Assembly: GCA_003612625.1 (NCBI GenBank)
Contig: RAZJ01000016.1
Location: forward strand, 1-58,692
Source of the DNA: a bacterium 1XD42-1
Lineage (GTDB): Bacteria; Bacillota; Clostridia; Oscillospirales; Ruminococcaceae
Direction of reading: 5' to 3'
DNA length: 58,692 nucleotides
Numbering within the stretch: the first letter of the stretch is position 1; each line of letters begins with the position of its first letter. Made by a program: the position numbers and the translations under genes. Shown piece by piece: positions 44,496 to 54,611 of this stretch. A model generated the notes under the pieces. It did not search any database, was not told where the DNA came from, and saw only the letters and a list, made by a program, of their open reading frames with translations.

Positions 44496-45535
44496 GGAAT
44501 TATACATCTCTTTTCTGCTGTTGATGCCATGTTTTTAACATCATGTATAATATTTTGTACACCTTCTTTGCTGAGAAGTTTCAGCATTTTATCCCGATAT
44601 TGGATCCGAATATTTACATCCTCTAATAATTTTTGGACTGCATCTGTAATTTGTTCTGGAGAAACATCTGTATGGTAACCAAGACAAAGCTGCAATTCAC
44701 TCCGCTCCAAATAACTTTTCAAAGACAACTGATTATCTGCCTGCAAAATAAATAAGGAAACCAATCCCATAGTAAATAATTCCCGAACTGTCCCACCACC
44801 TGCAGAAATTGCCAAATCCGACTGATACATTAACTCAGCCATTGAAGAGGGCGTTTCATAAATTATTACATGGCTTTTGCAGCCAGCTGCTGCTGCTTCA
44901 ATTTCCGTTCGGTTTGTCATTAAAGGACCATATACAACTGAAATTTCCAAATTTTCAAATGTTTCTAAACCTTTTAACACAGTGGGTGTATAATTATTAC
45001 AATCACTACCACCCATTGTAACTAAAATATGTTTAACTGTATTTCGTATAGGAGCTGATGGCATTATAGAGAACTCTTTTCTCAGAATATTGTATCTGCC
45101 GCCTAATAGACGAAACCGAACAGCACAATCATCATAGTTATAATCTTCAGCATTTAAATTTCCATTCAATACTGCATCACATTCATAGTGATAAAGATGT
45201 TCATCATCTAACGCCACTACAAATGCATTGGACTGCCCCATTCGCTTTATATAAAAGTCTGAAAGCCAATAGGAATCAATAAAAAGAATATCTATTCCTG
45301 CCTCATAAAGAAGTATAAATAACTCCTCTGCTTCGGCCTCTAAAGAATTTCCTTTAGAAAGTTCTATGGCTTGGTAATTCTTTTCTTTCAACCATTGCAG
45401 TCCGCTCGTTCCATAAGTGCTATAAAAAATAACTTCATCGCCTTCTGTTAAAAAGCCGTCAGCAATGGCGCTGCATCGCATCAAATGCCCCATACCTTTT
45501 TCTTTGGACCCATCCGCCCTAAAAGCAATTTTCAT
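44492..45535 (-). CDS. pseG: UDP-2,4-diacetamido-trideoxy-altrose hydrolase PseG
   Basis: 347 residues. The N-terminal FRADGSKEKGMGHLMRC is diagnostic of PseG (GT-B-like hydrolase), with VTMGGSD in the middle and SAGGGTVRELFTM near the UDP-binding site. It removes UDP before the condensation by PseI. It starts within the pseI stop. Confidence 0.9.
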   Translation of the reverse strand: MKIAFRADGSKEKGMGHLMRCSAIADGFLTEGDEVIFYSTYGTSGLQWLKEKNYQAIELSKGNSLEAEAEELFILLYEAGIDILFIDSYWLSDFYIKRMGQSNAFVVALDDEHLYHYECDAVLNGNLNAEDYNYDDCAVRFRLLGGRYNILRKEFSIMPSAPIRNTVKHILVTMGGSDCNNYTPTVLKGLETFENLEISVVYGPLMTNRTEIEAAAAGCKSHVIIYETPSSMAELMYQSDLAISAGGGTVRELFTMGLVSLFILQADNQLSLKSYLERSELQLCLGYHTDVSPEQITDAVQKLLEDVNIRIQYRDKMLKLLSKEGVQNIIHDVKNMASTAEKRCIIP

Positions 45536-46587
45536 ATTTTATCCACCATCTCCCAAGAAAGAGGTGTTCCCATTTTTGCATCTTGCATAATGTGCTTTCC
45601 AAGTATCTGTTCATAATATCTAGTATGCAGACCAAAACCTGGACGAACAGAACGGATATTATCTGGTGTAAATATATCTCCTTTTTTCATATCTAAACTA
45701 ATATAAAGAGAACGCCGGCTATTTCTTGAGTCTATTTCAGTCTGTGCATATGTATAAGGCTGTGTACCAATTGCTGTTTCTGCATTTCTAATATCTGCTA
45801 CCATTTGCTTAAATTCTTCTGGCTCCATAGAAAAACCTGCGTCTGGATTATTCGGAATATTACGATCCAAACAAATATGTTTCTCAATAATTTTTGCTCC
45901 AAGGGCAACACTAAGCACTGCTGAAACAGATCCAAATGTATGATCCGATAATCCTGTAATCACCCCAAAATGCTGTTTCAAATCTGAAATAGTAATTAAA
46001 TTCATATCCTCTAATTTTGCTGGATATAAACTGCTGCATTTTAGCAATGCAAGTTGTTCATTTCTCTCCGCATATACAGTAGAAACAGCTTCTTTGATTT
46101 CTTCAACAGTGGCCATTCCTGTAGACATAATAATTGGTTTTCTTTTAGATGCAACATAACGAATCAGTGGAATATCAACCATCTCAAAAGCTGCTATTTT
46201 ATAAAATTCTACACCGATTTCTTCTAAAAAATCCACAGCTGTCTGATCAAACGGAGTTGAAAAAAAATCTATCCCTACTTTTTTTGCTTCTTCCTTGATC
46301 TTACCTTGCCATTCCCAAGGCGTCATAGCTTTTTCATAAAGATCATGGTAACAATAACCATCCCATAGGCCGCCTTTGATTAAAAAATCTTTATTTCGGC
46401 AGTTTAATGTCAATGTATCTGCTGTATAAGTCTGTGTTTTAATGCAATCCGCACCACATTCCTTTGCAATATGCACAAGTTCTAATGCATAATGAAGCGA
46501 ACCAGCATGACTGGCTGACATTTCAGCAATAATATAAACACTAGAATCTTTTGTTATTGTTCTACTAGGTAACTGTAATTCTTTCAT
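45532..46587 (-). CDS. pseI: Pseudaminic acid synthase PseI
   Basis: 351 residues. A NeuB-type barrel (IIAEMSASHAGSLHYALEL, CIKTQTYTADT, PIIMSTGMAT, TGLSDHTFGS, IEKHICLDR) and a C-terminal SAF domain (SRRSLYISLDMKKGDIF) are present. The ASHAGS motif is typical of PseI rather than NeuB. It joins PEP to the six-carbon intermediate. It overlaps pseH by four bases. Confidence 0.92.
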   Translation of the reverse strand: MKELQLPSRTITKDSSVYIIAEMSASHAGSLHYALELVHIAKECGADCIKTQTYTADTLTLNCRNKDFLIKGGLWDGYCYHDLYEKAMTPWEWQGKIKEEAKKVGIDFFSTPFDQTAVDFLEEIGVEFYKIAAFEMVDIPLIRYVASKRKPIIMSTGMATVEEIKEAVSTVYAERNEQLALLKCSSLYPAKLEDMNLITISDLKQHFGVITGLSDHTFGSVSAVLSVALGAKIIEKHICLDRNIPNNPDAGFSMEPEEFKQMVADIRNAETAIGTQPYTYAQTEIDSRNSRRSLYISLDMKKGDIFTPDNIRSVRPGFGLHTRYYEQILGKHIMQDAKMGTPLSWEMVDKI

Positions 46588-47120
46588 AATTCAATCACCA
46601 CATCTGACTGGTACCGCATTTTACCTGCCAGCCATTCTTCACGCAGCATAGATTGTATATAGATGTCATAATACATTCCCTGTTTGAAAATAGCCTGTCG
46701 TAGGACTCCTTCGGTTGTATAGCCTTCTAACTCATGCATCTTTACAATCCGCATATTATTACTCAATACTTCCGCTTGTACACGATTCATCCCGAGTACA
46801 TCAAAAGCAACTTTTAAAAGACCATATTCATTAGCAATTACTGCTGCAAAACCTCTCTCTTCTGCTATATAGCCACCTGTTTGACAACTTTTATGCGTTT
46901 GGTTAATAGAAGAAAGCGACACTAATCCAATTGGTTCTCCATCATAAACTGTAACCCAATACATTTGTGTCGGATCATCACTTATCTGTTTATACCATTG
47001 CTGTTGTTCCTCTGGAGTAATAAATGGATCCGTATACATTCCTCGTGTAATGTCTTCGCGCATCCGCCATTGACGGATAATCTCTAAATATTCTTCTCTC
47101 AACTTTTTCCATTCAATCAC
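46584..47120 (-). CDS. pseH: Pseudaminic-acid pathway N-acetyltransferase PseH
   Basis: 178 residues of the GNAT fold. IIRQWRMREDITRGMYTDPFI is the typical PseH opening, with the acetyl-CoA-binding EERGFAAVIANEYGLLKVAF. It acetylates the 4-amino group. The start is GTG and overlaps the stop of the glycosyltransferase-like gene, so translation is coupled. Confidence 0.85.
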   Translation of the reverse strand: MIEWKKLREEYLEIIRQWRMREDITRGMYTDPFITPEEQQQWYKQISDDPTQMYWVTVYDGEPIGLVSLSSINQTHKSCQTGGYIAEERGFAAVIANEYGLLKVAFDVLGMNRVQAEVLSNNMRIVKMHELEGYTTEGVLRQAIFKQGMYYDIYIQSMLREEWLAGKMRYQSDVVIEL

Positions 47121-48387
47121 CCATGTTCACCATCTTCTCTATATCAGAATTACTATTTTCTATTTTACCATCATTCTCACTAAATAAAATATCATATTCG
47201 TTTCCGACATATCTCTCTTTACCCAGCATAATTGCAAGCATATTTTTTAGTTCATACATAGAATTAGGAATCATAATGCGGGATTTATCTGTATAAGAGT
47301 CCAAAAGTATTTCAGCTATCCTATCATCCCGCTCAACTCCTAATTGACGATAAGTATCATAAAGACGATATGTAAGAATGATATATGGCTCCTCATTAAA
47401 CATAAATTTAGGATAAATTGCTGTTGTTGATACTACAGAAATTAAAACTTTATTTGTCCTATTAGGAATTTGAATATAAAGGCCCTCAAAAATATACTTC
47501 TCTCTATCTATAAAAATAATATCTTCTAACGAACGCGCAAAGGTTTTTGCATGATTACTGCTATTTGTATGAATCTTTGCAATTACAGCATTTTTTCCGG
47601 AAATTTCTGTAATTATTTTGAGAATTTCAATACTTCTTAAGTCATATGTTTTTCCTTCCGGATTAAATGTAGAAAAATAGTATACTCGACGCTTCTCATA
47701 ACGAATAAAATGGGTGCTATCCAGATTTTTTGTTGCATCGCAAATTATTTTATACATTGTAGGGTTCTGTTTTTGATCAATAACAGGAATTTTTATCTTT
47801 TTTAAATCAATATCATCTTGGCAATATTCTGGACGGTACATACAGATAGAATCTACATACCGGGCATATTTCTTCGACATTCTCCATTCAGCAATAAAGC
47901 GCTTTAATCTTTCTTTGAAAGAACCAATCAGCGAAACTGGAAAAAACATCTCTTTTTTATTATTACAATAACTTCCTGTCCCCTCATCTAAAAATGTAAT
48001 AGAAAACTTAGCTGTATTTTTTGCCCAATAATTAACAAAAAAAACATTTTCCGCATAAAACCATGTTAGAATTATACGATTATATTCTTTACCTGAGCAA
48101 ATATTATTTAAAATATTATTGTATGCTTTTTTATATGCAGACTCTAAAAAAAGAACTCTAAATTTTCTAAATATCCCAAATTTCAATTTATTATAATTTA
48201 AGTGTACTGGATCAACACAGTAAATATTTTGATAAACTCCACTTAATTCCACAGCATGGATAAGCGTTTCCGAAATTTGCGGGCCCATCCTTACATATAA
48301 ATCCGCTTCTTCATCTGCAAAGATATTTATTCTTGCATTCGTTGCATTAACAATCTGCGTATTTGTCCACGCAAAACAAGCTATCAT
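47113..48387 (-). CDS. Polysialyltransferase/GT52-like putative glycosyltransferase
   Basis: 424 residues. The sequence is not strongly recognised. The segment ITFLDEGTGSYCNN and the later IAKIHTNSS and SVVSTTAIYPKFMFNEEPYI resemble capsule sialyl/polysialyltransferases. It is a distant paralogue of 54845-55996, with matching WTxTxxxNA start and EGTxxY motif. Being coupled to pseH, it could be the transferase for the pseudaminic acid. That is inference from position. Confidence 0.55.
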   Translation of the reverse strand: MIACFAWTNTQIVNATNARINIFADEEADLYVRMGPQISETLIHAVELSGVYQNIYCVDPVHLNYNKLKFGIFRKFRVLFLESAYKKAYNNILNNICSGKEYNRIILTWFYAENVFFVNYWAKNTAKFSITFLDEGTGSYCNNKKEMFFPVSLIGSFKERLKRFIAEWRMSKKYARYVDSICMYRPEYCQDDIDLKKIKIPVIDQKQNPTMYKIICDATKNLDSTHFIRYEKRRVYYFSTFNPEGKTYDLRSIEILKIITEISGKNAVIAKIHTNSSNHAKTFARSLEDIIFIDREKYIFEGLYIQIPNRTNKVLISVVSTTAIYPKFMFNEEPYIILTYRLYDTYRQLGVERDDRIAEILLDSYTDKSRIMIPNSMYELKNMLAIMLGKERYVGNEYDILFSENDGKIENSNSDIEKMVNMGD

Positions 48388-49377
48388 TCAATTTCCGCCC
48401 TTTTCAATGGTCATCCACTCTTTTTCAATTTTTTCTGCAATCGCTTTTGCTGTCAGACCATATTGGGCTAGGAGCCAAGGATAATCTCCAGCTTTTCCAA
48501 AAGTATCTGGCAATCCAATCATTATTTGTTTAGGTGTATTAACAATACCTGTTTTATGTTCTGCAACTGCAGAACCCAACCCCCCAATTATGCTGTGTTC
48601 CTCTACTGTTACAATTAACTTATGACTTGCAAAAAGTTGATCCAATAGTTTAATATCTAATGGTTTAATTGTATGCATATCAACAATTGTACAATCAATA
48701 TTTTTTCGTTGGAGAACCCTAGATGCCCGGATTGATTCATAAACCATTGTTCCTGTTGCAATAATAGCTATATCTTTTCCTTCACGCAAAACGATACCTT
48801 TACCTAGTTCAAATGTATAATCTTCTTTATAGACTGCTGGATTACCAGCTACACCAGTCAGCCTCAAATATGCTGGCCCTTTATAATCTGTCAATGCGAG
48901 AATTGCTTTTGCAGTCTCCGTACAATCTGCTGGAGAAACTACAGTTAGATTTGGAATCATTTTTGTAATGGCCAAATCCTCTAGCCCATAGTGTGTATTA
49001 CCTCCTACCCCCATACTAAGGCCACTTGCAAGTCCCACTACCTTAACATTAAGATTCATATATCCCAAATAGTTACGAATCATTTCATAACAGCGCATAG
49101 ATGCGAACGGTGCAAATGATGCAGCAAATACACACTTTCTCGCTTTTGCTAATCCCGCTGCCACACCAATCATATTCTGTTCTGCAATTCCGACATTTAA
49201 AAATTGGCTTGGGAATTTCTGAGAAAAAACTGTTAAGCCTGCTGAAGCGGCAACATCTGCAACAAGTACCATTAAATTTGGATACTCAGGAGCAATTTCT
49301 TCTAAAATTGCTCCATATGTTTTTCTCGAGCTAAGCCGTGACCAGTACAATGCATTGGTTCCATTAAACTCAATCAT
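48388..49377 (-). CDS. Transketolase-like, C-terminal subunit
   Basis: 329 residues with the pyrimidine-binding and C-terminal domains of transketolase: LVADVAASAGLTVF, NVGIAEQNMIGVAAGLA (catalytic Glu), and VVSPADCTET. With the 278-residue N-terminal half it makes a full split transketolase. Split forms in polysaccharide loci often make unusual sugars. It starts 8 bases inside the partner gene. Confidence 0.87.
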   Translation of the reverse strand: MIEFNGTNALYWSRLSSRKTYGAILEEIAPEYPNLMVLVADVAASAGLTVFSQKFPSQFLNVGIAEQNMIGVAAGLAKARKCVFAASFAPFASMRCYEMIRNYLGYMNLNVKVVGLASGLSMGVGGNTHYGLEDLAITKMIPNLTVVSPADCTETAKAILALTDYKGPAYLRLTGVAGNPAVYKEDYTFELGKGIVLREGKDIAIIATGTMVYESIRASRVLQRKNIDCTIVDMHTIKPLDIKLLDQLFASHKLIVTVEEHSIIGGLGSAVAEHKTGIVNTPKQIMIGLPDTFGKAGDYPWLLAQYGLTAKAIAEKIEKEWMTIEKGGN

Positions 49378-50206
49378 TTTGCAGCTCCTTCATTGCATCA
49401 TTATATTGCTCTTGCGAAATTACCGCATGGTGAAATTCTGCTTTTTTCTCTGTTAGGGAACATCCTTTTCCTTTTATTGTATCAGCAATAATCACTGTTG
49501 GTTTTCCATTTTGCAGAATCCTGCTAAATGCTTGGACTAATCCTGCAACATCATGACCATCTGTCTGGATTACATTCCATCCCATCGCTGAAAACATACA
49601 GTCTAGCTGATTTAAAGCAATAATATTACTAGATTCACCATCTAATTGCATTTGATTATTATCCACAATAGCAATTAAATGATCTAAGCCTAGTTGCCCT
49701 GCAAGCATTCCAGCCTCCCAAATACAACCTTCATTGCATTCGCCATTACCCAGCAAAACAAATACCCGATAACCAGCATTTTCCCGTTGTCCTGCAAGTG
49801 CCATTCCTACCCCAACAGAAAGCCCAACACCTAGACTTCCGCTGGAAATCTCAATACCGCATTTATGATTTTCTATACAATGTGTTTGAAAAAGACTTCC
49901 ATCTTTCTCGAATGTATTCAATTCATCCTCTGTCAAAAAGCCATTTTCATATAGTGCTGAATAAAGTGCAACTGCGCTATGTCCTTTACTAAGTATAAAG
50001 CGATCACGCTCCTGTGCTTCTGCATTTTCTGGAGTAACATTCATTACTGCTCCATATAAAACAGCTAAAATTTCCGCACAAGAAAAAGCTCCGCCAATAT
50101 GTCCACCTTGTTTTCCAGCTTTTAAGGTCATTCTTAAAATATCGCATCGGACTGCATTCGCCATTTTTTTTAATCGCTCTGGTTTTTCATGCTTTCTAAT
50201 ATTCAT
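49370..50206 (-). CDS. Transketolase-like, N-terminal (TPP-binding) subunit
   Basis: 278 residues. AGKQGGHIGGAFSCAEILAVLY, FILSKGHSAVALY, and the TPP motif GNGECNEGCIWEA ... IAIVDNNQ are present. It overlaps both the SDR stop and the C-terminal subunit. Placed right after LuxC and SDR, it may add a two-carbon ketol unit to an aldehyde made by that module (inference). Confidence 0.87.
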   Translation of the reverse strand: MNIRKHEKPERLKKMANAVRCDILRMTLKAGKQGGHIGGAFSCAEILAVLYGAVMNVTPENAEAQERDRFILSKGHSAVALYSALYENGFLTEDELNTFEKDGSLFQTHCIENHKCGIEISSGSLGVGLSVGVGMALAGQRENAGYRVFVLLGNGECNEGCIWEAGMLAGQLGLDHLIAIVDNNQMQLDGESSNIIALNQLDCMFSAMGWNVIQTDGHDVAGLVQAFSRILQNGKPTVIIADTIKGKGCSLTEKKAEFHHAVISQEQYNDAMKELQND

Positions 50207-50943
50207 AATCCACCATCCACTCGCAGGATTTGCCCTGTAATAAAAGATGCTTGATCTGAGGCTAAAAATGCAATTACATTTGCAATCTCTTGGACTAATC
50301 CCTTTCTTTTCATTACTGTATTAGAAAGTATCCGGTTCATCAATTCTGATTGTATCTCGTTTCCCATGTCAGTATCAATAATTCCTGGCGCAACTGCATT
50401 TACCCGAATTCCGTATTTTCCTAACTCAACTGCTAGATTCTTTGTCGCCCCAATCAGGGCTGCCTTACTGCTTACATATTCTAGCTGCGCAGGTTCCCCA
50501 TCTAAAGCTGCAACCGAAGCAAGATTTACAATTGCTCCTGTTTTCTGACGCATCATAAGCCTAGAAATATACTGCGTTAACAACATCTGCGAAAAAAAAT
50601 TTACTGTAAAAACGTCCTGTAATTTCTTCATAGACATCATAGAAAAAGATGTACTGTTTGCAACCATTCCAGCATTATTTACCAAAATGCAAACAGATTG
50701 TTTTTTAGCTTGAATTTGTTTAACTCCCTGTTTTATTTCTTCCCCATTCATAAAATCAAAATAAACCGGCTCTATCCAAACATTATAATATTTGGCCAAT
50801 TCGTCTATTTCTTTTTCAAAGTCTGTATCCTTTTTTCTAGCGCAAGCCCAAATATTTGCCCCATTTTGGGCAAATACTTCTACCGTAGCTCTTCCAATTC
50901 CTCTGCGTGCACCTGTAATAACTGCATTTTTTCCTTTCAGCAT
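50203..50943 (-). CDS. SDR-family oxidoreductase of the right LuxC/LuxE module
   Basis: 246 residues. TGARRGIG, NNAGMVANS, SVAALDG, the catalytic EYVSSKAAL and ITGQILRVDGG are visible. It sits in the same position relative to LuxC as 7690-8445 in the left locus. Its stop overlaps the transketolase start by ATGA. Confidence 0.8.
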   Translation of the reverse strand: MLKGKNAVITGARRGIGRATVEVFAQNGANIWACARKKDTDFEKEIDELAKYYNVWIEPVYFDFMNGEEIKQGVKQIQAKKQSVCILVNNAGMVANSTSFSMMSMKKLQDVFTVNFFSQMLLTQYISRLMMRQKTGAIVNLASVAALDGEPAQLEYVSSKAALIGATKNLAVELGKYGIRVNAVAPGIIDTDMGNEIQSELMNRILSNTVMKRKGLVQEIANVIAFLASDQASFITGQILRVDGGL

Positions 50944-50962
50944 AGCAATCCCCCTCTCTGTC

Positions 50963-52138
50963 TTATGATGTACAAACTACACGTGAAAGCATAGTTACAA
51001 TATCATATCCATCCCAAAACACGCCAATATTCATAGCAGATCCTATAGGAACAATTCTGTCTACTCCTTGCAGTCCATTATTTAGAATTATCTGTCGCAA
51101 TTCTTCTGGATGTACTCCAAAATAAGTTATTGTTTGATACTTTGCATTTATCAAAGCACATAATTCTCCTAAATCTTCCAAATAATACTCGTAAAAATAT
51201 CCACCTTTCCCTCGCAGTGCAGTTGTTTCTACTTTAGAAAGCTCAGAAAGCTGTATGCGATAAAGTAAATTACCATGCTGCCTAACAAAACTTTGTATCT
51301 CTGGATATTCAATTGCATCCTCACAAAGATGGATATACTTTTCAACTGCTGTCATTCCTTGTAATTTATAACGATTACCTGCTTCTTTTTCTACTGCATC
51401 CCAAAATCGGGTTTGTGCTTCATTGCTTCCATTTCTCCATAGAATAAGCTGTGGTGATGAACAGGCATTTTGATCCATCAAGTAGGTATCATTATAAAAG
51501 TTTTCTGCCAGATTCTTCAAATCCTGAGCTGTACATTCCAATATCGCATCCCCATTTAAAATACAAATAGAATAGCGATCCGCAAATACTATATCTATAC
51601 ACTTCGGCTTTACTGGATACTGCCGCATCTCTGCCACTGTTTGATCTCCACCCCAAATAATCCTCAAATCGGCCTCTTTGCAAAAAGCTGCTGTAATCTC
51701 ATTATTGACTGGATAGGCAACAAAAGCTGTCCGCTCTGCAATTTGAGGATGTTGTGGTAATACCTGCCGAAAAGCGTTACAAATCATATCAACTTGTGGA
51801 AAAGGCTTTGAAGGAACTCTTACAATATTTGCATTTCCTGCTAATAAGGAAAAAAAATAGGAAAATACAAAGTTAACTGGAATATTAGATGGTGCAATAT
51901 GAAATGCCAAACCACGTCCCAAGCGATTGATTGAATGATATACTTCACGGAGTTTTAGCAAATTCCCCTTGCGGCACCAGTAAGCAACGGATACTACATC
52001 TGGATAGGCTCTGATATTAGAAGCATGAAGTAATTCACTTGATAAATCTGATAAAAAATTAATTGCTTCATCACTGTAAACAGGCAAAACTCGTTTTGCA
52101 AGTCTTTCAGAACCTATTAAATATTCAATGTTGCTCAT
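50963..52138 (-). CDS. LuxC-type acyl reductase
   Basis: 391 residues, with LAFHIAPSNIPVNFVFSYFF, IIWGGDQTV and the acyl-accepting Cys in YLMDQNACSSPQ. It is a close paralogue of 8483-9664. Starting at ATG 52138 the N-terminus MSNIEYLIG matches that of the left copy, and GGGGGTG lies upstream inside the LuxE end. Confidence 0.82.
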   Translation of the reverse strand: MSNIEYLIGSERLAKRVLPVYSDEAINFLSDLSSELLHASNIRAYPDVVSVAYWCRKGNLLKLREVYHSINRLGRGLAFHIAPSNIPVNFVFSYFFSLLAGNANIVRVPSKPFPQVDMICNAFRQVLPQHPQIAERTAFVAYPVNNEITAAFCKEADLRIIWGGDQTVAEMRQYPVKPKCIDIVFADRYSICILNGDAILECTAQDLKNLAENFYNDTYLMDQNACSSPQLILWRNGSNEAQTRFWDAVEKEAGNRYKLQGMTAVEKYIHLCEDAIEYPEIQSFVRQHGNLLYRIQLSELSKVETTALRGKGGYFYEYYLEDLGELCALINAKYQTITYFGVHPEELRQIILNNGLQGVDRIVPIGSAMNIGVFWDGYDIVTMLSRVVCTS

Positions 52139-53180
52139 AAGTATCACTGCACCCCCTTAGTTCCGCTCCTCTCATACGGCCATAAATTTTAAAATATTTC
52201 CCCATTCTCCCACAAGGACAATCATCTTCTCCTAAAATCTCGCCTTCATCTTCTGTTAAAAGAATATGCCCTGGATAACTTGTTGGAAGAAGGGATGTTA
52301 AACAAACCAAACCTTGTTCATTTTTCTCTGCTATTTCAAAATTTTCAGGATGAAAAATTTGTATATCTGAAAAAACTGAAGCATGTAAATGTCCACATTC
52401 ACACTCCATAAAAATAGATCCCGTTTGTTCAACCATTCCATAATAGTTCAAAACTTTTTGCAGTTGTGTTACGCTTATAAGTTCCATTCGAAATTCGTCT
52501 TCACTGACCGCCAATTCAGAAAGCTTTTTCCAGCCGCCACCATGAATCAGAATTCCCTTTAAAGGAAGTTTTTTATTTCGTGTTTTTAGCGTTTGATAAA
52601 AATGCTGCCAGATTATATATGTAAATCCAAACATTAATACTTCTTGTCCATAATACTTCTGACAAAAAGCATCTATTGTCTTCCAATCCAGATTCATATT
52701 TTCATCAAGCGCATAAGTCAAATCTCTTCCTAACATAGAAAATCCTAATATTCCTGCCCCCCGCGCTGAAAACATATTTCTATTTTTTAATACTGCTTTG
52801 GAATCAATAACCAGCATTGGCAGTCTAGACTTTCCTGTAAAATCTGATACAATTTTAGATAACGCCTTTGTTTGACGCGCCGATGTTGCACGATCTAAAT
52901 AAATTTTTGATACACTTTGCCCACTTGTTCCAGAAGAAGTCATTGTTTTTGTTATTTCTTCGTTTCCAGTACTACGCAGATCATATTTTTTAAAAAGCCG
53001 CACAGGAAGTGGTGGATTTTTTCCTAAAACTCTCACAATCTGTTGATAAGGTTTACAAGCATTACAATGATGCTCAAATAGTCTATCTAAATACTGTTTA
53101 TGTAGTTGTTCTTTTTCGATTTTCTTAAGCGCATATGGTGGTATTGTAAACAAAGTATCAAAATCAATCATTCTCATCAT
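52125..53180 (-). CDS. LuxE-type acyl-protein synthetase / acyltransferase
   Basis: 351 residues. TMTSSGTSGQSVSKIYLD, LIHGGGWKKLSEL, and the Cys-rich end (CPCGRMGKYF, RGCSDTYEQH) are visible. It is nearly collinear with the left copy at 9651-10697. Three ATG codons (53180, 53177, 53171) are possible starts. The third matches the left copy (MID...). It overlaps both neighbours. Confidence 0.82.
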   Translation of the reverse strand: MMRMIDFDTLFTIPPYALKKIEKEQLHKQYLDRLFEHHCNACKPYQQIVRVLGKNPPLPVRLFKKYDLRSTGNEEITKTMTSSGTSGQSVSKIYLDRATSARQTKALSKIVSDFTGKSRLPMLVIDSKAVLKNRNMFSARGAGILGFSMLGRDLTYALDENMNLDWKTIDAFCQKYYGQEVLMFGFTYIIWQHFYQTLKTRNKKLPLKGILIHGGGWKKLSELAVSEDEFRMELISVTQLQKVLNYYGMVEQTGSIFMECECGHLHASVFSDIQIFHPENFEIAEKNEQGLVCLTSLLPTSYPGHILLTEDEGEILGEDDCPCGRMGKYFKIYGRMRGAELRGCSDTYEQH

Positions 53181-54579
53181 AAAGTTTCAGCCTCGAATAA
53201 ATGATTTTCCCTGCTTCATTACGAGGGATTTTTTCAATAAAGCATACTTTAAAACCATTTCTATTAATGGAAGTATGATCTCTAATAAAAGTTGCCACTT
53301 TTTCCAATAAAGTAGCGTCAGTAACGTAAATATTCATCTGATCATCTACTCCTGTACAAGCGCAATCAAATCCTTCTTGTTTCAACATATTCTCCACTTC
53401 ATCCATATTTACCCGATTTCCAAAAATTTTGAGAAATCTTTTTTTCCGCCCCACAATATAATAAAAACCATCTGCGTCACGCTTTGCCATATCACCTGTT
53501 TGTAATTCTCCATGGTTTTCATCTTCTTTTGCTAAATCTGCACAATTTTGTGCATAACCTAAAGTTACATTTTCCCCGCAATAAATTAGTTCACCGGTCA
53601 TTTCTGGTTCTTCAATTGCTTTTCCATTTTCATCTGCCAACCAGAAATGTCCATTTGGTACCGCAATTCCGATGCTACCTGCTTTGCTTTGTGCAAACTT
53701 CCATGGTAAATAAGACATTCGTGCAGTTGCCTCCGTCTGACCATACATCACTATCATTTCGATACCTTTATATTTACAGATTTCTGAAAATTCTTTTGAT
53801 AACTCTTTTGATAATTTTCCACCAGCCTGTGTAATATACCGTAAACTGGGTAATTCCATTCTTTTAAAATTTAATTTTTTTAAAATTTCATAGGTATATG
53901 GAACACCACCAAATGTTGTTGCACATTGCTCTTTAAACAAATTCCAAAATCTTTTTTCAAGCAATGACGCTTCTGTTAAAATAATTGCTGCACCTTGTGC
54001 TAAATGAGTTTGAATAATTGATAGACCATAAGTATAACTCATAGGCAATGTTGTAATTGCCCGGTCTTTTTCTGTAATATGGAGATATTCTACAATCGAT
54101 CCTGTATTTGCTTCAATATTTTTTACTGATTGCCGAACAAGTTTAGGACTTCCGGTACTTCCCGATGTTGTCAACAATACTGCTAATTCATCAGCCAATT
54201 TATAATCCTGCTGAAAATTAAGTTTGAGCAAGATATAAGATTCACCACTCCATACTATATTCCCACAGATCGACAGATCGTGTTTCTTTGGGAAAAAAAT
54301 ATAGGAAGGTCTATATGTTTGCAAAAGCCGTTCTAACAATTCTGAAGTTGTTTGTTCTGGAAGTAAAAGAGGAACTATCCTGTGCCGTAAAAAACCTAAA
54401 TATCCTGCCACAGACTCAGCACAATTAGAGCATATGGAAAATACTAGACAACGTCTTTCAAAACATAAACCTATCTTATCTGAAATATCTAATAATTCTT
54501 TATAACTAAGAGAATTTCCATTTTCCATAACCAAAGCTGTATTTATATTATATTGTTCTAATATATCCCAGAAAGCCAC
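53164..54579 (-). CDS. AMP-dependent acyl ligase (ANL family)
   Basis: 471 residues. TTSGSTGSPKLVRQS, YGQTEATARMSYLP, TGDMAKRDADGFYYIVGRK and IPRNEAGKIIYSRL are adenylation motifs. It should activate an acid and load the adjacent ACP. The start is GTG with AGAGGGA upstream. It is the paralogue of 10690-12096 and shows where that gene should begin. Confidence 0.85.
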   Translation of the reverse strand: MAFWDILEQYNINTALVMENGNSLSYKELLDISDKIGLCFERRCLVFSICSNCAESVAGYLGFLRHRIVPLLLPEQTTSELLERLLQTYRPSYIFFPKKHDLSICGNIVWSGESYILLKLNFQQDYKLADELAVLLTTSGSTGSPKLVRQSVKNIEANTGSIVEYLHITEKDRAITTLPMSYTYGLSIIQTHLAQGAAIILTEASLLEKRFWNLFKEQCATTFGGVPYTYEILKKLNFKRMELPSLRYITQAGGKLSKELSKEFSEICKYKGIEMIVMYGQTEATARMSYLPWKFAQSKAGSIGIAVPNGHFWLADENGKAIEEPEMTGELIYCGENVTLGYAQNCADLAKEDENHGELQTGDMAKRDADGFYYIVGRKKRFLKIFGNRVNMDEVENMLKQEGFDCACTGVDDQMNIYVTDATLLEKVATFIRDHTSINRNGFKVCFIEKIPRNEAGKIIYSRLKLYDEND

Positions 54580-54611
54580 AAAATCCCTCTATTCGTACTA
54601 TTTTTCGGTAT

